From Singulisphaera sp. GP187 (GTDB taxonomy: Bacteria; Planctomycetota; Planctomycetia; Gemmatales; Gemmataceae): DNA of 36,340 bases. The position numbers and the translations under genes were made by a program. Shown one piece after another: positions 8,677 to 17,737 of this stretch (within the stretch, counting starts at the first letter, position 1; each line of letters opens with the position of its first letter). The notes below the pieces were generated by a model that had not been told where the DNA came from, ran no database searches, and worked only from the letters and a program-made list of their open reading frames with translations. Location: positions 1 to 36,340 of the forward strand of contig CAMBMH010000023.1 in NCBI GenBank assembly GCA_945868575.1. Reading direction: 5' to 3'.

Positions 8677-11157
8677 ATGAATAGCACTTTTTCTTTTGTG
8701 ATTCTTTTGTTTGCCGCTACCCCAACGGTTCCCGTTGTCGCCGCACCTACTCCGTCCACAAACCTCGATGTGTTTCCGGCTTCGGTGACTCTAAAGGGAA
8801 TGGATGATGCGGTCCAATTGGTAATCTCCTTGCCATTGGCAAACGGCCGAATCACGGACCGTACCCGCGACGCAAAACTTGTTTCCACGGATCCAAACCT
8901 ACTCAAAATCACACCCTCCGGACGGGTACACCCCCTCAAAAATGGTTCCACAACTATCCGCGTCACGGATGGAACGCTGGTTCGCGAAATCCCCGTCAAA
9001 GTCGAGGGTTGCGAAGCGCCGCTCCCCATCCACTTTGCAAATCAGATAGTTCCCATTTTCACCAAGCTCGGTTGCAATGGTGGTGGCTGTCATGGCAAGG
9101 CTAGCGGCCAAAACGGTTTCAAGATTTCCCTTCTCGGTTATGAACCAGAAGTGGACTACATGACAATCCTTAAAGAGGGGCGAGGAAGGCGCGTTTTTCC
9201 GGCAGCACCGGAAATGAGTATCCTGCTCACCAAGGCAACCGGCCAGTCTCCCCACGGTGGCGGCAAGCGTCTGGAAATCGACTCGGATGAATACAAACTT
9301 TTGCGCCGCTGGATTGCATCAGGAATGCCTTTTGGCGAAGCGTCCGAACCCACCGTCAAGCGGATCCAGATTGTTCCTGAAAAGCGCGTTCTTTCCCGCG
9401 ATTCCAAACAACAATTCGCCGTTTTGGCGCATTATTCCGATGGCCGGGTTGAGGATATCACCCGAAGGGCCCAATACGAATCCAATGAAACTTCTATCGC
9501 CACGGTCGACCCATTGGGTTTGATCACAACCCACAAGGTTCCAGGCGAGGCAGCAATCATGGCCCGATACCAGGAATTTGTGACAGTTTTCCGGGCTGCG
9601 GTACCCCGTTCGGATTCCTCGGTCGATTTCGCCTTCCCTGAACAGACTCTGGTAGACAAACACACCGCCGCAAAATGGAAGAGCCTGGCTCTTACACCTT
9701 CGGCCCTTTCAACCGATGAACAGTTCCTTCGTCGTGTGTCGATCGACCTGACGGGTACGCTTCCCACACCACAACGCCTGATGGAGTTTGCGGCAGACAA
9801 GCGCCCCAACAAGCGCCAACTTTTGGTGGAAGAGCTTCTCGACAGTCCGGAATTTGGCTATTTGTTCGCGAACAAATGGGCGGACATTTTGCGTGTTAAG
9901 CGCGCGGGCGACAACAATCGTGCCCAGGGAACCTTTAGCTTCCACGGGTGGATTCGCCAGGCCATGCAGGACGACATGCCTTATGACCAATTCGCTCGTG
10001 CTGTCCTTTCGGCTACTGGTGACGAAAAGACCAATCCTCCGACCCTTTGGACCAAGTCCATCACCCAGCCTGAGCAATTCGTGGATGACACCGCCCAGGT
10101 ATTCCTGGGGCAAAGGCTGACCTGTGCCCAATGCCATCACCACCCCTACGAAAAATGGTCCCAGGACGACTATTGGGGCTTGGCTGCATTTTTTGGTCGC
10201 ATCGGACGCAAGGAAGTCACAGTTCCCGGGGAATATCTGGGCCAGCCCGCCAAAGTGACTTACATTATTACCAACCCGTCCGGTACCGTCGCAAACAAGC
10301 GAACCAACAAGCCTGCCGCCATCAAAGCGCTTGATGCTCCTCCGATTGAGGTTTCCCCCGATGAGGATCCCCGCGAAAAGCTGGCCGATTGGATGACCGG
10401 TCCAAGCAATCCCTTTTTTGCCAAAGCCTTGGTCAACCGCTATTGGGCCCACTTTTTTGGCAGGGGTATCGTCGATGCATTGGACGACATGCGTGTAACC
10501 AACCCGCCAACAAATCCTGAACTCCTTGATGCCCTGAGCCAGGATTTCATCAAAAGTGGTTTTCACTTGAAGCACCTGGTTCGGACGATCGTCAACAGCC
10601 GTACCTACCAGCTCAGCTCCACCCCAAGCGAAACAAATGCGGCCGACAAGCAGAATTTCGCGCGCTACTATCCCCGCAGAATGTCCGCCGAGGTCCTTCA
10701 TGATGCGGTCTGCCAACTTTCGGACTCACCCGCCTCGTTTGGTGGACTTCCCCAGGACAAGCTGGCCCCCAAACGGGCCCTGATGCTTCCTGATGAGTCC
10801 TTCAGCAGCTACTTTCTGGATGTGTTCGGCAAACCACAGCGGATAAGCGCCTGTGAGTGCGAACGAATTGGGGAGGCCAATCTGGCGCAGGCCCTTCACC
10901 TTCTCAACTCTGATGACATTCAGGGGAAAGTGTCACGCGCCGGAGGCCGTGCCGATACCCTGGCAACCAAAGACAAGCGCACCGATGAACAAAAGATCGA
11001 GGATCTTTTCCTTTGGGCCTTCAGTCACAAACCTACCAAAGAACAGAAGGATGCGGCACTAGCCCATATCAACAAGCACGGAGCCAACAAAAAGCTGGCT
11101 TACGAAAACATCCTTTGGGCCCTGATGAACTCAAAGGAATTCCTCTTCGTCCAGTAA
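8677..11157 (+). CDS. Secreted DUF1549/DUF1553 c-type cytochrome protein with Big2-like domains
   Basis: An 826-residue protein with an N-terminal signal peptide (MNSTFSFVILLFAATPTVPV). An Ig-like Big2 domain (about 30-110) is followed by a first cytochrome-like segment with LGCNGGGCHGKASG (about 131-144; spacing C-x4-CH, as usual for this family). A second Big2-like stretch starts at VKRIQIVPEKRVL. DUF1549 covers about 325-530 and contains CAQCHHHPYEKW, a canonical CxxCH (483-487). DUF1553 fills the rest (KALVNRYWAHFFGRGIVDAL). Such proteins are greatly expanded in Planctomycetes; they are predicted to be periplasmic and haem-binding, and no reaction is established. They are commonly paired with a DUF1501 gene, but here the gene stands alone and ends in a terminator. 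Start: ATG 8677 with GAGGG 10 bases upstream; TTG 8671 is the alternative. Confidence 0.92.
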   Translation: MNSTFSFVILLFAATPTVPVVAAPTPSTNLDVFPASVTLKGMDDAVQLVISLPLANGRITDRTRDAKLVSTDPNLLKITPSGRVHPLKNGSTTIRVTDGTLVREIPVKVEGCEAPLPIHFANQIVPIFTKLGCNGGGCHGKASGQNGFKISLLGYEPEVDYMTILKEGRGRRVFPAAPEMSILLTKATGQSPHGGGKRLEIDSDEYKLLRRWIASGMPFGEASEPTVKRIQIVPEKRVLSRDSKQQFAVLAHYSDGRVEDITRRAQYESNETSIATVDPLGLITTHKVPGEAAIMARYQEFVTVFRAAVPRSDSSVDFAFPEQTLVDKHTAAKWKSLALTPSALSTDEQFLRRVSIDLTGTLPTPQRLMEFAADKRPNKRQLLVEELLDSPEFGYLFANKWADILRVKRAGDNNRAQGTFSFHGWIRQAMQDDMPYDQFARAVLSATGDEKTNPPTLWTKSITQPEQFVDDTAQVFLGQRLTCAQCHHHPYEKWSQDDYWGLAAFFGRIGRKEVTVPGEYLGQPAKVTYIITNPSGTVANKRTNKPAAIKALDAPPIEVSPDEDPREKLADWMTGPSNPFFAKALVNRYWAHFFGRGIVDALDDMRVTNPPTNPELLDALSQDFIKSGFHLKHLVRTIVNSRTYQLSSTPSETNAADKQNFARYYPRRMSAEVLHDAVCQLSDSPASFGGLPQDKLAPKRALMLPDESFSSYFLDVFGKPQRISACECERIGEANLAQALHLLNSDDIQGKVSRAGGRADTLATKDKRTDEQKIEDLFLWAFSHKPTKEQKDAALAHINKHGANKKLAYENILWALMNSKEFLFVQ

Positions 11158-11186
11158 TTGGTACTATAGCGATATCGCAAATAAAT

Positions 11187-11235
11187 AAGGCCCCTGGTTG
11201 CTCCTTTTGTGGAATGACCAGGGGCCTTTTCTTTC
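11187..11235 (+). terminator. Rho-independent terminator after the cytochrome gene
   Basis: Perfect 12-bp stem AAGGCCCCTGGT / ACCAGGGGCCTT with an 18-base loop and a following T-rich tract, 29 bases past the stop codon. Confidence 0.9.
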
Positions 11236-11260
11236 GCAATGCCATCCGACATTTCATCAA

Positions 11261-11293
11261 CCTATGCCGCAGCCTCGCAGCTTGCTGCATAGG
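11261..11293. other. Hairpin CCTATG...CATAGG between two terminators
   Basis: CCTATG pairs with CATAGG and an inner CAGC with GCTG, leaving a 3-base bulge and a 10-base loop that repeats GCAGC. Neither strand has a following T tract, so it is not a typical terminator. It lies in the 345-base space between two convergent genes. Role unknown. Confidence 0.3.
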
Positions 11294-11379
11294 ATCCCTG
11301 ACTTAATCGCCCCCAATAAATTGCGGCCAGGCACATGGCTCACGGGTCGCAACTGGAATGAATCTCACTTTCAACAAGC

Positions 11380-11400
11380 GAAAAAGCCCCAGCATGGGAC
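11380..11400 (-). terminator. Possible weak terminator downstream of trpF
   Basis: Read on the minus strand: GTCCC-ATGCT-GGGGC followed by TTTTT. The stem is only 5 bp with one G-T pair, so the call is tentative. It lies about 100 bases past the trpF stop and just past a short ORF. Confidence 0.4.
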
Positions 11401-11422
11401 AGGCGTAACGAATGACAGTGAC

Positions 11423-11488
11423 CTAGGCGTTGGCGATCTTCTTTTTCCGGGAAAGGCGAATGGCTTCGCGCAAAAACCCCAAATCCAT
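11423..11488 (-). CDS. Possible 21-residue basic amphipathic peptide downstream of trpF
   Basis: A 21-codon ORF begins with ATG 15 bases after the trpF stop, in another frame. It ends in REAIRLSRKKKIANA, a strongly basic segment that would form an amphipathic helix. No clear ribosome site is visible, though translation could be coupled to trpF. The same frame stays open upstream into trpF without an obvious start. It could be chance. I report it because the composition is protein-like and it sits between trpF and a possible terminator. I do not recognise a family. Confidence 0.2.
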   Translation of the reverse strand: MDLGFLREAIRLSRKKKIANA

Positions 11489-11502
11489 CCGCTTAACAAA
11501 AC

Positions 11503-12147
11503 TCAGGATTTCAATGCTTCGAGGGCCTGAAAGAAATCTCGGATTTTGGCAGGATCCTTGATGCCGGGAGCCGATTCGACCCCACTTGCCACATCGACAC
11601 CAAACGGACGAACATCCCTCACTGCCTGGGCCACATTTTCCGGATTAAGTCCACCGGCCAAAAGGAGCGGAGCGGGGGCTTTCCACCCCTTGAGCAGATC
11701 CCATGGAAGGGTTTTTCCGGTACCACCATGAAGGCCCTTGACCTTGGCATCGAGAAGAATCGCCTTGGGTGGCAGAGATGCAACCAAAGGCTTTTGAAGG
11801 TAGGTCTCCAATTCAGAAAGGTCCGAGGCCTGACTAACTGACCAGGCCCGAATCCACCTAGCTTGAAGCACAAATTCAATATTTGCCGCACCGTGCCACT
11901 GAAGTGCCGTCAATCCGGGATGAAGATCCATTAACTTTTGAGCTTCCACCGCGGGAATATCGACGACGACCGCCACAGCCTCAACTAGAGCGGGTATGGC
12001 ATCCAACATTTTTTGGGCTTGCCTGGGAGCCAGGTAACGAGGTGATCCCGGATAAAAATTCAGCCCAATTGCGGAGGCACCCGCCTCGATGGCGACCTCA
12101 AGATCCTTGACCCGAGTGATGCCACAAATTTTGACCCGGGTGCTCAT
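11503..12147 (-). CDS. trpF: Phosphoribosylanthranilate isomerase (TrpF)
   Basis: A 214-residue single-domain TIM barrel, the normal length for TrpF, which converts N-(5-phosphoribosyl)anthranilate to the enol 1-carboxyphenylamino-deoxyribulose phosphate in tryptophan synthesis. The motifs are in order: KICGIT with the catalytic Cys, AIGLNFYPGSPRY, LQWHG, ILLDAK with the catalytic Asp, the phosphate loop GGTGKT, LLAGGLNPENV, and GVDVASGVESAPGIKD, a phosphate-binding end motif. The ATG at 12147 has no strong ribosome site, and the upstream DUF2203 gene lies 151 bases away on the same strand. No other trp gene is in the window, so the pathway is dispersed here. Confidence 0.97.
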   Translation of the reverse strand: MSTRVKICGITRVKDLEVAIEAGASAIGLNFYPGSPRYLAPRQAQKMLDAIPALVEAVAVVVDIPAVEAQKLMDLHPGLTALQWHGAANIEFVLQARWIRAWSVSQASDLSELETYLQKPLVASLPPKAILLDAKVKGLHGGTGKTLPWDLLKGWKAPAPLLLAGGLNPENVAQAVRDVRPFGVDVASGVESAPGIKDPAKIRDFFQALEALKS

Positions 12148-12298
12148 GGGAAACCGTAAAGAGAGAGAGATGTCGACCCAACTCCCTTTAATTTATGCGG
12201 CTTTCGACTTCAGACTATGCGGCAATGTATTGGAATGTTTGCCGCACCGGGGCCACCCCCGATTCCTACGCTCAAAGACTGTTTCGTAAACAATCCCC

Positions 12299-12793
12299 CT
12301 AAGCTGCATTCGCCCCTGGTGCCCGTTTGTGCCAGGATTCCTTTTTCCAGGACTGGGGCACATGCCTCCTGTCTGGTTCGGATGAGTAGCACCACCACTC
12401 TATTCCGGCCTCGCCTGGCCTCCATGTAAAAAAGGCCCGGCGATTGTTTACAAGAGTTGGAAACCCAATCATGCCCCTCTCGGCATCCAGAAGGGTGATG
12501 CCTACCTGTTCCAATTCGACCAAAAGGCCCCTGAGGTGCGAGGAAAGCCGCTTGATCTCATCCTGGGAGTGGTAGAGGTCTGACCGACCCTTCCAATCCA
12601 GACTCGACCGTTTTTGAAACAGCAGGTCCCGCTTTTCCTCGATTAGGAGGAGTTGTCGGTCACTGGCCATGAGATCATCCACGATGCGGCGCACCAAGGG
12701 GAGCATGGACGCGGCCAGCTCCCAGGTCATTACATCTTCCTGGATAAGGACTTCAGGCGTTTGATCAGCCTGATTCCGATTGGACCGTCCCAT
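12299..12793 (-). CDS. DUF2203 family protein
   Basis: A 164-residue soluble protein. The N-terminal part (TWELAASMLPLVRRIVDDLM) and a charged helical middle (HSQDEIKRLSSHLRGLLVEL) form the coiled-coil-like half. The C-terminal signature LEQVGITLLDAERGMIGFP, then NNRRAFFTWRPGEAGIEWW, matches the DUF2203 family (PF09969), which is uncharacterised. GGGGGTG lies 8 bases before the ATG. It sits between trpF and nagB-lmbE on the same strand, but a terminator separates it from nagB, and there are 151 bases before trpF. Function unknown; the family call is by motif order. Confidence 0.85.
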   Translation of the reverse strand: MGRSNRNQADQTPEVLIQEDVMTWELAASMLPLVRRIVDDLMASDRQLLLIEEKRDLLFQKRSSLDWKGRSDLYHSQDEIKRLSSHLRGLLVELEQVGITLLDAERGMIGFPTLVNNRRAFFTWRPGEAGIEWWCYSSEPDRRHVPQSWKKESWHKRAPGANAA

Positions 12794-13016
12794 CCGCTAG
12801 CACCCCCTGAGGAAACCCAGTATTCGGATCTCACCCCCTTTGAATCGGATCAGGAGCGGAGGCTCTGTACGCAAAGAGGGGCAAGATTGGCCCCCATTGA
12901 AAGTCCTAGCCCGCAGAGCAGTCATGGGCCTACCAGATCATCCAATGCGAACAGTTGGGCCCAGGAAATGGAAAAATTGACGAAAGGTCATCTTGCAGGA
13001 GAAAAGTACGAAATGA

Positions 13017-13058
13017 AAAAGGGGGTTTCGCCGGATCGAACCGACAAAATCCCCCAAA
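13017..13058 (-). terminator. Terminator downstream of nagB-lmbE
   Basis: On the minus strand GGGGG-A-TTT pairs with AAA-CCCCC around an imperfect inner stem, followed by TTTTT. It begins 37 bases past the nagB-lmbE stop. The remainder of the 301-base gap up to the DUF2203 start shows nothing else clear. Confidence 0.7.
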
Positions 13059-13094
13059 AAATGCTTCAACTCAAAGTGATCGTTGGAAAAATTA

Positions 13095-14972
13095 TCAGGC
13101 GCCCCGCCACTGAACCAGCCCTTCCAGGGCATAGTATTCGGGCAAACCGAGCTGATCAAAGGTTTTGGCGGTTTGCTTGTTTCGGTCTTCAGCCCGCTGC
13201 CAGAATTCCCGTTTATCGGACCCGCCCGGGAACATGGCCCGGTCTTTTTGGGATTGGTGACGGAAAATGGCCTCGCGTTTTTGCAAAATCTCCTCGGGAC
13301 TAAGAGGAACGACCCGTTCAATTTCGTGGGGTTGCCATTCCTCCCATGCGCCTCTGTAGAGCCAAACCTGAAAGTTCATCCCCTGGGCAAATACCCGGCG
13401 GACGGCCATAAAAATGGCTTCCGCACAGGTCCGGTGCGTTCCGTGAGGATCGGACATTTCCCCTGCCACATAGATCTGGGTAGGATTTAACTTGCGAAAC
13501 AGGGCAGCAATGTCATCAACATCGTGGGGATGGATGGGGGCCTTTGCGATAGTTCCTGTGCGATAGAACCGCAGGTCCATGAATTCGAGTTGTTCTGGAG
13601 GAACACCGCATACCGCGGCGCCCGCCCGGGCTTCGGTGGTGCGAATCAGGGACTTGATTTTGAGGAGGTCGGGAGAATCCGATTCACCGGGTTTTTTGGC
13701 CTTGAGGAATTGCTGGACCCGTTCCCTTACTTTTTCGATTTTTTCGGATTCAATACCAAAAAGCCGACTAAATTCGTCCACAAAGTCGGTAAACCTCCAG
13801 GCGTCGTGGTCAAAAACCGCAATGTTGCCGGAAGTCATGTAAGCAATGTGAACCTTGTGCCCCTTTTCCACCAGGCGGATCATGGTACCCCCCATGGAAA
13901 TCACATCATCATCGGGATGGGGACTGAAAACGATGGCCGTGCCAGGTTTTTCACCCCCAGGATTATCGGTGATCGTTTGGGAAAGTTCCGAAAAGACCCG
14001 TTGACCGAGTTTGCTTGCCGGCCCCATTTCCCGCAGCAAATCGTAAAGACCATGTTCGCGGAAATCATCGTCGGAAAGTTTGAGAAGCGCTTTTTTCTTT
14101 TCGAGAGCGAGTTGAATGACTGCCTTTCGGATAAGTTGAGGCGTCCACTCAATGGGCCCGCCACGCCAGGGGCATGCTCGGGCGGTCAACTCTGAAGCGG
14201 CATCGGCATCCAGCAGGAATGTCGCACGGGGATGGCTTTGGAGGAAACTGGCGGTGACTGCCTCGGTCTGTCCCATTTCGGCGGCGCGGTGCACGATTCG
14301 TGCTTTGTGTTCACCAAAAGCCAGGAGGAAGACCTGGCGGCATTCAAGAATTGTGCCGACACCCATGGTGATGGCGCTATGTGGAACATTATGCTCGCCA
14401 AAAAATCCGCTGGCCGCGTCGCGACGAGTAACCGGATCGAGGGTTACCATCCGGGTTCGGCTCTCCTTGGAGGAACCGGGTTCATTGAAGCCAATGTGGC
14501 CCGTCCGACCAATTCCCAGAACCAATAGGTCGATGCCTCCATGGCTTTTGATGGCAGCCTCGTAATCGCGGCAGTATTGCTCGGCCTGTTCTGCCGGAAT
14601 GGTGCCGGAAGGGATATGGATGTTGGCCGCCAGAATGTTCACATGATTAAAAAAGGTTTCATGCATCCAAAGGTTGTAGCTATGTGGATCATTTTTGGGC
14701 ATCGGGTGGTATTCATCGAGATTGAATGTCACGACGCGGGAAAAATCCAGGCCCTCTTCTTTGTGGAGGCGAATCAACTCGCGATACAAATTGACCGGAG
14801 TTGAGCCTGTTGGAAGACCCAAAACCGTGGCCCGGTGGGCCGAATTGTTGGCTTGGACAAGCTCACGGATATGGTCGGCAAGAAATCGGGCGGCCGCATG
14901 GCCATCCTCGAAAACCTTACAGGAAATGCGTGTTAGGGGAACAGTTTGGGGTTTGCTGTCCATGGGACCCAT
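13095..14972 (-). CDS. nagB: Glucosamine-6-phosphate deaminase fused to LmbE/PIG-L-like deacetylase domain
   Basis: A 625-residue two-domain protein. Residues about 15-280 are NagB-like: VLGLPTGSTPVNLYREL, VTFNLDEYHPM (general-base Asp), LVLGIGRTGHIGFNEPGS (His and Glu of the active site), and TMGVGTILECRQV. NagB turns glucosamine-6-phosphate into fructose-6-phosphate and ammonia. From about 350, TAIVFSPHPDDDVISMGGTM carries the HPDDD zinc motif of LmbE/PIG-L N-deacetylases, with SDPHGTHRTCAEAIF near the end. The two domains may act in sequence on amino-sugar phosphates, which is inferred. The Asp preceding Gly-His in E. coli NagB is Thr here; I recall GRTGHIGFNE as normal in the fused subfamily. 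Start: ATG 14972 or 14963. A TTG at 15056 would add 28 unlikely residues. Confidence 0.92.
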   Translation of the reverse strand: MGPMDSKPQTVPLTRISCKVFEDGHAAARFLADHIRELVQANNSAHRATVLGLPTGSTPVNLYRELIRLHKEEGLDFSRVVTFNLDEYHPMPKNDPHSYNLWMHETFFNHVNILAANIHIPSGTIPAEQAEQYCRDYEAAIKSHGGIDLLVLGIGRTGHIGFNEPGSSKESRTRMVTLDPVTRRDAASGFFGEHNVPHSAITMGVGTILECRQVFLLAFGEHKARIVHRAAEMGQTEAVTASFLQSHPRATFLLDADAASELTARACPWRGGPIEWTPQLIRKAVIQLALEKKKALLKLSDDDFREHGLYDLLREMGPASKLGQRVFSELSQTITDNPGGEKPGTAIVFSPHPDDDVISMGGTMIRLVEKGHKVHIAYMTSGNIAVFDHDAWRFTDFVDEFSRLFGIESEKIEKVRERVQQFLKAKKPGESDSPDLLKIKSLIRTTEARAGAAVCGVPPEQLEFMDLRFYRTGTIAKAPIHPHDVDDIAALFRKLNPTQIYVAGEMSDPHGTHRTCAEAIFMAVRRVFAQGMNFQVWLYRGAWEEWQPHEIERVVPLSPEEILQKREAIFRHQSQKDRAMFPGGSDKREFWQRAEDRNKQTAKTFDQLGLPEYYALEGLVQWRGA

Positions 14973-15184
14973 AAGCCTATTCAGGGGAGGAAAGGAAAAA
15001 GTCTCGCAGGGGGCGGAATTTGTCCATAAAGGTATTGCCTCGCCCCGGTCGCCCAAAAGTCTAAACTTTAAGGGTGGGGAGAGAGCAAAACTGTCAAACA
15101 GAAGGCGCCCTCTTCCAACCTGGTTAACTTAGGAGGCGGAACAGGGTCCTCCAATTGGTTGTTTGGGAGCCGCAAAATCGCCTC

Positions 15185-16234
15185 ATGGAAATCCTTGTCA
15201 ACGGCCAAAAAAGGCAACTGAATCCGCAAACCACAATCCGCGCCCTGCTGGAGGAGCTGGAATTCAGCCCGGTCCGCGTCGCGGTTGAAGTGAACAGGCA
15301 GGTTGTGCCACGGGCCAAACACGCAGAACATCTTCTCCAGCAAGGGGATGAGGTGGAAGTGGTCACCCTTGTAGGGGGAGGTTCTGGAATGGAAAATGTA
15401 TCCGAAAACCGTTGGGACAAACCGTGGAAGATTGGCCCGTTTGAATTCAAAAGTCGCCTTATCACCGGAACCGGAAAATATCCCAGCCTGGAACTGATGC
15501 GAGAGTGCATGGAGGAAAGCGCCTGCGAGGTGACGACCGTCGCGGTCAGAAGGGAACGCCTTGTGGATCGGGAGGGGAGAAATATCCTCGATTTCCTTGA
15601 CCTGAACAATTTGACCATTCTGCCAAACACCGCCGGATGTTTTTGCGCGGACGATGCCATTCGCGTCGCCAAACTTGGTCGGGAACTCCTGGAAAATCTG
15701 GGGAACCCGGGAGCCAAATGGGTAAAACTCGAATGCCTGGGTGACACGAAAACCCTGCTACCGGACCCTGGCGCAACTCTGGAAGCTACACGCGAACTTG
15801 TGAAGGACGGATTCATCGTCCTGGTTTACACCAGCGATGATCCTATCCAGGCCAAGCGCCTCAAAGACCTGGGGGCCGCGAGCGTAATGCCGGCGGGTAG
15901 CCCAATCGGTAGCGGCCAGGGGGTTCTCAATCCCAACAACATCCGCATCATTCTCGAATATCTCAAGGAAAACGATCCGGATTATCCTGTAATTGTGGAC
16001 GCGGGGGTAGGTTCGGCAAGTGATGTGGCTTCGGCCATGGAGCTTGGTTGCGACGGGGTACTTTTGAACACCGCGATCGCGCACGCCCAGGACCCTCTCA
16101 GGATGGCAAGGGCAATGCGGCTTTCATGCGAGGCGGGACGGCTTTCCTTCCTTTCGGGCCGTATCCCCCGCAAACTCTATGCTTCGGCATCCAGCCCAAT
16201 GGAAGGGCGGATTCGGCTTTCCGGAACTTATTAA
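15185..16234 (+). CDS. thiG: ThiS-ThiG fusion: sulfur carrier plus thiazole synthase
   Basis: Residues 1-67 are ThiS-like: [32 protein letters not shown], and [15 protein letters not shown] with the Gly-Gly that normally forms the free C-terminus. After a short linker comes Thi[45 protein letters not shown] (the Schiff-base Lys), [30 protein letters not shown] and [10 protein letters not shown]. ThiG builds the thiazole phosphate of thiamine from deoxyxylulose phosphate, dehydroglycine and ThiS thiocarboxylate. Such fusions are annotated in other bacteria. A start at TTG 15155 is possible, but ATG 15185 matches the ThiS N-terminus. No TPP riboswitch motif is visible in the divergent gap upstream, and asnS follows after 34 bases. 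Confidence 0.95.
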   Translation: MEILVNGQKRQLNPQTTIRALLEELEFSPVRVAVEVNRQVVPRAKHAEHLLQQGDEVEVVTLVGGGSGMENVSENRWDKPWKIGPFEFKSRLITGTGKYPSLELMRECMEESACEVTTVAVRRERLVDREGRNILDFLDLNNLTILPNTAGCFCADDAIRVAKLGRELLENLGNPGAKWVKLECLGDTKTLLPDPGATLEATRELVKDGFIVLVYTSDDPIQAKRLKDLGAASVMPAGSPIGSGQGVLNPNNIRIILEYLKENDPDYPVIVDAGVGSASDVASAMELGCDGVLLNTAIAHAQDPLRMARAMRLSCEAGRLSFLSGRIPRKLYASASSPMEGRIRLSGTY

Positions 16235-16268
16235 TTCTCCAGAGAAACCTTAACGGAGGAGGCAAATC

Positions 16269-17663
16269 ATGGATTGGATCAGCGTCAAGGAAGCCAGGCA
16301 GGCCGAATCGTCCGGCAAAAAAGTCGTCATCAAAGGTTGGGTTCGAACACGGCGCGATTCCAAGGCCGGTTTCAGTTTTCTGGAAATCAATGATGGCAGC
16401 AGCCAGGGAAACCTCCAGGTTGTCGCCGAGGCTAGCCTTGCCAACTATAAGGAGGAAGTCCTTAAACTTGGAGCTGGTTGCAGCGTTAGTATTGAGGGTG
16501 AAATCCGTCCGAGTCCCGCAAAGGGCCAGCCTACCGAGTTGGCCGCCAGCGCCATCCTGGTCCATGGTTGGGCCGATCCGGTGACCTATCCGATGCAAAA
16601 AAAAGGTCACACTTTTGAATTTCTCCGCTCCCAGGCTCATCTTCGCCCAAGGACAAATACCTTTGGCGCGGTAATGCGCGTACGCAACCAGATTGCCAAT
16701 TCGGTTCATTCGTTTTTTCAGGAAAGGGGCTTCCTCTACCTGAACACCCCGATCATCACCGCCTCGGACTGTGAAGGCGCCGGGCAAATGTTTCGGGTAA
16801 GCACCCTGGATCCGGAGAAGCCCCCTCGAACTCCCGAGGGCCCAATCGACCATGCGCGTGATTTTTTTGGAAAACAGGCGTTTCTGACCGTCAGCGGACA
16901 ACTTGAGGGGGAGACTCACGCCTGCGCTTTGGGCAAGATCTATACGTTTGGCCCCACATTCCGTGCCGAGAATTCGAACACCGCCAGGCACCTCGCCGAA
17001 TTCTGGATGATTGAACCAGAGGCTGCGTTCTACACACTCGAAGACAACATGGACCTTGCCGAGGCGTTTCTCAAACGCATCTTCAAGGATGTGCTGGACA
17101 AGTGTGGCGAGGACATGGACTTTTTCGCTGAGAGGATCGACAAAACCGTTCGGGCCACACTTGAGGGGATCGCTTCAAGCGCTTTTGAACGAGTGACCTA
17201 TACCGATGCGATCGCAATTCTCGAAAAATCGGTTCAAACCTTTGAATTTCCGGTCAAATGGGGACTCGATCTTCAATCCGAACATGAAAGGTATTTGACC
17301 GAAAAGCACTTCCAAAAGCCTGTGATACTCACGGATTACCCAAGGGACATCAAGGCGTTTTACATGCGCCAAAATGATGATGGCAAAACCGTTCGGGCGA
17401 TGGATGTGTTGGTACCCCGCGTGGGCGAAATCATTGGCGGAAGCCAACGGGAAGAGCGTCTAGATGTGCTCTTGGAAAGAATGCGGGAATGTCACCTGCC
17501 CGAGGAACCTTATTGGTGGTACCTCGACCTGAGGCGCTACGGAACCGTGCCCCATGCGGGATTTGGCCTTGGCTTTGAACGGGTCGTCCAGTTTGTGACT
17601 GGGATGGCAAACATCCGCGATGTCATTCCGTTCCCCAGGGTACCTGGCTGGGCGGAGTTTTAG
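16269..17663 (+). CDS. asnS: Asparaginyl-tRNA synthetase
   Basis: A 464-residue class IIb aminoacyl-tRNA synthetase charging tRNA-Asn. The N-terminal OB fold (about 1-105; [20 protein letters not shown]) binds the anticodon. The catalytic core shows the AsnRS-specific [19 protein letters not shown], motif 2 ([20 protein letters not shown]), [20 protein letters not shown], and motif 3 ([20 protein letters not shown]). GGAGGAGG lies before the ATG at good spacing. Length is normal. The gene follows thiSG by 34 bases without a terminator and is probably co-transcribed with it; a functional link is not implied. Confidence 0.98.
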   Translation: MDWISVKEARQAESSGKKVVIKGWVRTRRDSKAGFSFLEINDGSSQGNLQVVAEASLANYKEEVLKLGAGCSVSIEGEIRPSPAKGQPTELAASAILVHGWADPVTYPMQKKGHTFEFLRSQAHLRPRTNTFGAVMRVRNQIANSVHSFFQERGFLYLNTPIITASDCEGAGQMFRVSTLDPEKPPRTPEGPIDHARDFFGKQAFLTVSGQLEGETHACALGKIYTFGPTFRAENSNTARHLAEFWMIEPEAAFYTLEDNMDLAEAFLKRIFKDVLDKCGEDMDFFAERIDKTVRATLEGIASSAFERVTYTDAIAILEKSVQTFEFPVKWGLDLQSEHERYLTEKHFQKPVILTDYPRDIKAFYMRQNDDGKTVRAMDVLVPRVGEIIGGSQREERLDVLLERMRECHLPEEPYWWYLDLRRYGTVPHAGFGLGFERVVQFVTGMANIRDVIPFPRVPGWAEF

Positions 17664-17699
17664 TAATTTGAAGCAAGCTCAGATCACGAGTAACAAATT

Positions 17700-17726
17700 G
17701 CCGGGTCACAAACCAGTTGACCCGGC
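17700..17726. terminator. Convergent hairpin between asnS and the GT2 gene
   Basis: Perfect 9-bp stem GCCGGGTCA / TGACCCGGC with a 9-base loop. It lies 36 bases past the asnS stop and 12 bases before the stop of the opposing gene. T tracts are weak on both sides (AGTTTTC on plus, AATTTG on minus), so efficiency is uncertain. Confidence 0.6.
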
Positions 17727-17737
17727 GATCAGAGTTT

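Noticed and set aside
9709-10716. Long minus-strand frame (335 codons) opposite the cytochrome gene
   Set aside because: It is antisense to a clear DUF1549/DUF1553 domain, shows no recognisable motif and has no ribosome site; long shadow frames are common in this base composition.
14973-15184. Possible TPP riboswitch ahead of thiSG
   Set aside because: No CUGAGA-type or GGRNAAUGCCG-type conserved segments could be found in the gap.
16098-16991. Minus-strand frame of about 297 codons opposite thiSG and asnS
   Set aside because: It spans the ends of two unmistakable genes on the other strand and encodes nothing recognisable.
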